A DNA stretch of 10,875 nt from Sphingomonadales bacterium. GTDB lineage: Bacteria > Pseudomonadota > Alphaproteobacteria > Sphingomonadales > Sphingomonadaceae. Position 1 is the first letter of the stretch, and the number at the start of each line of letters is the position of its first letter. Positions 7,264 through 10,875 of the stretch are shown here, one piece after another. Below the pieces are notes generated by a model. It did no database searches and was not told the origin of the DNA. It saw nothing but the letters and a program-made list of their open reading frames with translations. The stretch lies in assembly GCA_025360285.1 (NCBI GenBank), contig JANYCM010000322.1, positions 1 to 10,875 of the forward strand, written 5' to 3'. The translations under genes were made by a program, and so were the position numbers.

Positions 7264-7572
7264 CACGGGCCTTTCGCGGATTGGCGATGCCATAACTGAC
7301 GGCCTGGCACCGCATATGTCAATCACCATCCGGATCACCCTATCCTGCTGCAAAATCAGGAAAAACCGGGGAATTCCGGGGTGTCGGCGGGGAGCGGACG
7401 GGGTCGTCCACCGGGCGTGGGGGTAGTCTGGCCGGGCGCGGCGGGGTGGTTGGCCGGGGATTATGGGTCGAATCCGGGTGTTGCAGGATTTTTCCGCCAA
7501 AAGCGGCAGGTTCGCCGCGCCCCGGCCTGTGTTACCCCTGATGCCAACAGCACAACAGGGGAGGCGACACCA
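7264..7572. other. 309-bp divergent intergenic region
   Basis: The only gene-free stretch over 300 bp. Near the hydrolase side, the - strand carries an exact TTGACA (7322-7317), a possible -35 for the hydrolase, but no good -10 follows at standard spacing. The middle (7378-7467) is packed with + strand G tracts. GGAAAAA (about 7359-7365) and TTTTTCC (about 7489-7495) form a distant inverted pair. A short CCGC/GCGG hairpin (about 7495-7507) follows. The monooxygenase ribosome-binding site GGGGAGG (7558-7564) closes the region. An in-frame extension of the monooxygenase back to 7381 is open, but its residues resemble no protein family I know. I see no convincing small gene or RNA gene. Confidence 0.5.
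7378..7467 (+). repeat. G-tract cluster with partial 11-base period
   Basis: GGGG blocks start at 7378, 7389 and 7400, exactly 11 bases apart. Further tracts lie at 7413-7415, 7419-7423, 7434-7436, 7443-7446, 7456-7459 and 7465-7467. The + strand is strongly G over C here, unlike the flanking genes. Loop lengths of mostly 3-9 bases make G-quadruplex formation possible, though some exceed the usual 7-base limit. It sits about 105-195 bases upstream of the monooxygenase start codon. Confidence 0.45.
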
Positions 7573-9210
7573 GTGGCAACAGCAACCGCACAAACCACCA
7601 GCGTCGATGCCGTCATCGTCGGTGCCGGGTTCGCCGGCATGTACATGCTGCACCGGCTGCGCGGCCTGGGCCTGGCGGCGCAGGTCTTCGAAGCCGGCAG
7701 CGGCGTCGGCGGCACCTGGTTCTGGAACCGCTACCCCGGTGCGCGGGTCGATATCCGCAGCCTGGAATATTCCTTCTCCTTTTCGCCGGAACTGGAGGAC
7801 GAATGGCGCTGGAGCGAACGCTATGCCCCCCAGGCCGAATTGCTGCGCTATGCCGAGCATGTCGCCGACCGCTTTGATCTGCGCCGCAACATCAGCCTCA
7901 ACACCCGCGTCACCGCGGCGCATTATGATGCCGCCGCCCAGCGCTGGGATGTGAGAACGGATGACGGCACCACGGTATCGGCGCGTTACGTCATCATGGC
8001 CACCGGCTGCCTGTCGGTCCCGACCGATGTGGATTTTGCCGGTATCGCGGATTTCGCCGGGCGTATCTATCGCACCTCGCAATGGCCGCATGAGGGGGTG
8101 GACTTTAGCGGGCAACGCGTCGGCATCATCGGCACCGGATCGTCGGCGATCCAGTCGATCCCGATCATCGCGGCCCAGGCTTCGCAGCTGACGGTGTTCC
8201 AGCGCACCCCCAATTACAGCGTGCCGGCGCACAACGGCCCGCTGGCGCCCGAGGAAGTCGCCGATTGGACCGCCAACCGCACCGCCTATCGCGCCGCCAT
8301 CAAGCTGACTCCCGGCGGCTTCTTCAACGAGCCGCGCGAAACCTTGACCTTTGACGAACCCCCCGAGGCGCAGATCGCCGAGCTGGAACGCCGCTGGGCG
8401 ATCGGCGGCTTCCAGATTCTGGGCGCCTATGCCGATATGGGTATCGATCCCGTCGCCAACAAAGTCACCGCCGATTTCGCCGCCGCCAAGATCCGCGCTT
8501 TGGTCGAGGACCCGGCGGTCGCCGATCTGCTGACGCCGAAGGATTATCCCTTCGCCACCAAACGCCTGTGCGTTGACAGCAACTACTACGCCACCTTCAA
8601 CCGCAACAATGTCCGGCTGGTCGATCTGAAGGCCACCCCGATCGAGTGCATCACGCCGGCGGGCATCCGCACCATGACGAAAGATTCTGGTGGCGAAGAT
8701 TTTTCCTTCGACGCCATCGTCCTCGCCACCGGTTTCGACGCGATGACCGGGGCGCTCGATCGCATCGATATCCGCGGCCGGGACGGTGTGCGGTTGAAGG
8801 ACCGCTGGGCGCACGGCCCGCAGACCTATCTCGGCCTGATGGTCGCCGGCTTTCCCAATCTGTTCACCATCACCGGCCCCGGCAGCCCGTCGGTGCTGAG
8901 CAACATGCTGACCTCCATCGAACAGCATGTTGACTGGATCGCCGATTGTCTCGATCACCTCGCCCGCCACCAGCAGGCCAGCATCGAAGCCAGCCCCGAG
9001 GCCGAAGCCGCCTGGGTGGACCATGTCAACGATATCGCCAGCCAGACGCTCTACCCCCAGGCCAACAGCTGGTACATGGGCGCCAATGTGCCCGGCAAGC
9101 CGCGGCAATTCCTGCCCTACGCCGGCGGTGTGGGGGTTTACCGCGAACATTGCGACGGCATTGCGGCGCGCGGCTATGAAGGCTTTGTGCTGCAATCGGC
9201 TGCGGCATAG
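7573..9210 (+). CDS. Baeyer-Villiger flavin monooxygenase (PAMO-like)
   Basis: Cytosolic FAD- and NADPH-dependent enzyme expected to insert oxygen next to a ketone, giving an ester or lactone. GTG 7573 is chosen: GGGGAGG (7558-7564) lies 8 bases upstream, and the resulting 545 residues match phenylacetone and cyclohexanone monooxygenases (about 540). Visible motifs are FAD-binding GAGFAG (17-22), Asp60 in YPGARVDI, NADP-binding GTGSSA (187-192), Lys330-Arg331 in FATKRL, LATGFD, the PAMO-like active-site bulge Ser440-Val-Leu, and Trp500 in NSWYMGANVPGK. Asp60, Arg331 and Trp500 correspond to PAMO Asp66, Arg337 and Trp501. The fingerprint FxGxxxHxxxW(P/D) is present at 161-172, but its His is Arg167 (FAGRIYRTSQWP). 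Substrate is unknown. The DUF1800 gene follows after 82 bp. Confidence 0.93.
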   Translation: MATATAQTTSVDAVIVGAGFAGMYMLHRLRGLGLAAQVFEAGSGVGGTWFWNRYPGARVDIRSLEYSFSFSPELEDEWRWSERYAPQAELLRYAEHVADRFDLRRNISLNTRVTAAHYDAAAQRWDVRTDDGTTVSARYVIMATGCLSVPTDVDFAGIADFAGRIYRTSQWPHEGVDFSGQRVGIIGTGSSAIQSIPIIAAQASQLTVFQRTPNYSVPAHNGPLAPEEVADWTANRTAYRAAIKLTPGGFFNEPRETLTFDEPPEAQIAELERRWAIGGFQILGAYADMGIDPVANKVTADFAAAKIRALVEDPAVADLLTPKDYPFATKRLCVDSNYYATFNRNNVRLVDLKATPIECITPAGIRTMTKDSGGEDFSFDAIVLATGFDAMTGALDRIDIRGRDGVRLKDRWAHGPQTYLGLMVAGFPNLFTITGPGSPSVLSNMLTSIEQHVDWIADCLDHLARHQQASIEASPEAEAAWVDHVNDIASQTLYPQANSWYMGANVPGKPRQFLPYAGGVGVYREHCDGIAARGYEGFVLQSAAA

Positions 9211-9244
9211 AGCGCGGCAAGCCGGATGTGACGCGGGCCGGGTG

Positions 9245-9263
9245 CCTCGACCATCGCTCGGGG
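9245..9263 (+). other. Weak hairpin between monooxygenase and DUF1800 genes
   Basis: CCTCGA (9245-9250) and TCGGGG (9258-9263) pair over a 7-base loop, with one G-U pair. A competing inverted repeat GGTGCC (9241-9246) / GGCACC (9268-9273) spans it. There is no T-run. It may weaken read-through between the two genes or be chance in GC-rich DNA. Confidence 0.2.
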
Positions 9264-9292
9264 GATTGGCACCGGGCGGCGCGTAAAGGGGC

Positions 9293-10819
9293 ATGATCGC
9301 AGCATCGGCCATCGCCCAGAACCGCTTTGGCCTTGGCGCGCGCCTTGACGAGGCGCCGCCGGCCGACCCCCGCGCCTGGCTGACCGGCCAGTTCGACCGT
9401 TTCGAGGTCCGCCCGGCAGCGATCGCCGCCGTGCCCGGCAGCGCTGTGATGGCGGCACAATTCCGCGTTTATCTCGGCCGCATCCGGGGTTTCCTCAAAG
9501 GCAATGGCATCGCCGTTCCCGCCGCCGCCATGGCGCCGGCAACAGACATGGCGGCGATGGCGACGGCTGCCCCGATGGCCGTCCCGATGTCCAGCCCCAT
9601 GTCCTCCAGCGACCCCGCCATGGCCGCGGCGGCCACCAAGGACGCCGAACAGGCCATCCGCCGCGATATCCGCGAACAATTCCGTGATGGCTATGGCGGC
9701 CAGGTCCGCGCCCGCATCATTTCGGCGCTGACGACGCCGGCGCCCTTTGCCGAACGGCTGGTGCATTTCTGGGCCAATCATTTCGCCGTGTCGGCCGATA
9801 AGTTGCAAACCATCGGCCTTGCCGGCACGCTGGAATTCGAAGCCATCCGCCCGCACATCACCGGGCGGTTCGGCGATCTGCTGCTCGCTGTCGAAACCCA
9901 TCCGGCGATGCTGCTCTACCTCGACCAGGCGCAATCGATCGGCCCCGAATCGCCGATCGCCCAGCTGGCGGCGTCGCGGCCGAATGCCCGGCGCAGACCC
10001 GGCCTCAACGAAAATCTGGCGCGCGAAATATTGGAACTCCACACGTTGGGGGTCGGCAGCGGTTACACCCAGGCCGATGTTCAGGAACTGGCGCGCGCCA
10101 TGACCGGCTGGAGCGTCGGCGGTTTCGTGCGCGGCCCCATCGGCGTCGAAGCCCCCGATGGCGCCTTTGTCTTTCAGCCCAATTGGCACCAGCCGGGGGA
10201 CCGCAGCCTGCTCGGGACGCGTTATGCCCAGTCTGGGGTTGGCCAGGCGCGCGCCATGCTCGCCGACCTGGCGGTGCATCCGGCGACGGCGCGGCATCTG
10301 GCCACCAAGCTCGCCCGGCATTTCGTCGCCGATGTGCCGCCGCCGGCGCTGGTCACGCGGCTCGCCGATGCTCATGTCGCCACCGGTGGTGACCTGATGG
10401 CGCTGTATCGCATTCTGATCGAGGCGCCCGAAAGCTGGGCGACGCCGACGCCCAAGTTCAAGACGCCCTGGGACTGGACGATATCGTCGCTGCGTGCCGT
10501 CGGGGCGCGTGATGCGCCCGATCTGAAACTGGTCGGGGCGCTGGCGCAGCTGGGCCAGCCTGTCTGGCGGTCGGGCTCGCCGGCCGGCTGGGACGATATC
10601 GCGGCGTCCTGGGCCGCCCCCGATGCGCTGCTGCGCCGGGTGGAAACCGCCGGACGCATCGCCGCGCTGGTCGGGGACCGGCTGGATGCGCGCAGTCTGG
10701 CGCCGCGCCTGCTGCCCGGTGTGCTGACCGCCGCCACCGCCGAAGCCATCGCCCGCGCCGACAGCCCGCAACAGGGGCTGGCGCTGCTGCTGTCGGCACC
10801 CGAATTCCTGCGGAGATAG
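9293..10819 (+). CDS. DUF1800 family protein
   Basis: A 508-residue protein of the DUF1800 family; no biochemical function is established that I can name. Visible family blocks are NRFGLGAR (10-17), RLVHFWANHFAVS (155-167), the strong signature NENLAREILELHTLGVG (239-255) followed by YTQADVQELARAMTGW (258-273), and ATKLARHFVADVPPP (337-351). ATG 9293 is the first start after a stop at 9282-9284. The N-terminus fits the family, but the only Shine-Dalgarno-like run (AAAGGGG, 9285-9291) is one base from the ATG, so initiation may be weak. No signal peptide is seen. Residues 75-115 form an Ala/Pro/Ser stretch with seven Met between 80 and 110, which looks like a disordered insert. DUF1800 genes usually sit beside a DUF1501 gene, which may begin just downstream. 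Confidence 0.88.
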   Translation: MIAASAIAQNRFGLGARLDEAPPADPRAWLTGQFDRFEVRPAAIAAVPGSAVMAAQFRVYLGRIRGFLKGNGIAVPAAAMAPATDMAAMATAAPMAVPMSSPMSSSDPAMAAAATKDAEQAIRRDIREQFRDGYGGQVRARIISALTTPAPFAERLVHFWANHFAVSADKLQTIGLAGTLEFEAIRPHITGRFGDLLLAVETHPAMLLYLDQAQSIGPESPIAQLAASRPNARRRPGLNENLAREILELHTLGVGSGYTQADVQELARAMTGWSVGGFVRGPIGVEAPDGAFVFQPNWHQPGDRSLLGTRYAQSGVGQARAMLADLAVHPATARHLATKLARHFVADVPPPALVTRLADAHVATGGDLMALYRILIEAPESWATPTPKFKTPWDWTISSLRAVGARDAPDLKLVGALAQLGQPVWRSGSPAGWDDIAASWAAPDALLRRVETAGRIAALVGDRLDARSLAPRLLPGVLTAATAEAIARADSPQQGLALLLSAPEFLRR

Positions 10820-10825
10820 GGCGTC

Positions 10826-10875
10826 ATGGGTTCCATCGGAGTCGGCATCGGCCCCCGCCCCCGCCCGGCCACCCC
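10826..10875 (+). CDS. Possible start of next gene, 3' partial
   Basis: ATG 10826 lies 6 bases after the DUF1800 stop, with GGAG (10812-10815) overlapping the end of that gene and a GGG run (10819-10821) just after it. Only 16 full codons are visible, beginning MGSIGVGIGPRPRPAT, and they match nothing I recognise. A DUF1501 partner gene would be expected at this place from known gene order, but the residues do not show the usual Tat-type leader. The true start could be further on, outside the window. Confidence 0.3.
   Translation, partial: MGSIGVGIGPRPRPAT

Noticed and set aside
7381..7572. Upstream extension of the monooxygenase (64 extra residues)
   Set aside because: It has no family similarity and would exceed the normal length. 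GTG 7573 has a strong ribosome-binding site and gives the expected 545 residues.
5791..9312. A 1173-codon - strand frame running through the serine hydrolase, the intergenic region and opposite the monooxygenase
   Set aside because: Only the first-listed 490 residues from 7263 form a known protein. The rest is antisense to a clear monooxygenase, lacks any family motif and reads as low-complexity Gly/Ala/Arg/Asp sequence, typical of antisense frames in GC-rich genes.
9026..10771. A 581-codon - strand frame opposite the monooxygenase end and DUF1800 gene
   Set aside because: Antisense to well-supported genes, with no recognisable domains and shadow-type composition.

Overview
The window looks like ordinary chromosome from a high-GC alphaproteobacterium. 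A sphingomonad (Sphingomonadales) is the best guess. The grounds are the GC-rich coding with heavy third-position G/C, a TonB-dependent receptor with an EIIVYGR-type TonB box, a PAMO-like Baeyer-Villiger monooxygenase and a DUF1800 protein. The lineage is inferred from gene style, since there is no rRNA or other marker here.

Left part (1-3578), all on the + strand: the 3' end of a LeuD-type isopropylmalate isomerase small subunit, then an Fe-type superoxide dismutase 35 bp downstream, then a 751-residue TonB-dependent outer-membrane receptor.

Middle (3599-5784): a divergent pair formed by an HMG-CoA-lyase-family enzyme (- strand, GTG start) and a class III (CaiB/BaiF) acyl-CoA transferase (+ strand). 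They share a 77-bp promoter region that holds a perfect palindrome. The natural reading is that the transferase loads CoA onto a branched hydroxy- or dicarboxylic acid and the lyase cleaves the product. The true substrate cannot be read from sequence.

Right part (5791-10875): an exported beta-lactamase-fold serine hydrolase (- strand) diverges from a flavin-dependent Baeyer-Villiger monooxygenase (+ strand). Between them lies a 309-bp G-tract-rich region. A DUF1800 protein follows the monooxygenase on the same strand, and a possible next gene is cut by the window end.

No mobile element, CRISPR array, phage gene, tRNA or rRNA is visible. I found no convincing new multi-gene system. The points most worth a second look are an Arg in place of the usual His in the monooxygenase fingerprint, the palindrome between lyase and transferase, the leuD-sodB adjacency, the periodic G tracts upstream of the monooxygenase, and a Met-rich insert in the DUF1800 protein. 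Several very long antisense open frames are coding shadows and are left out.
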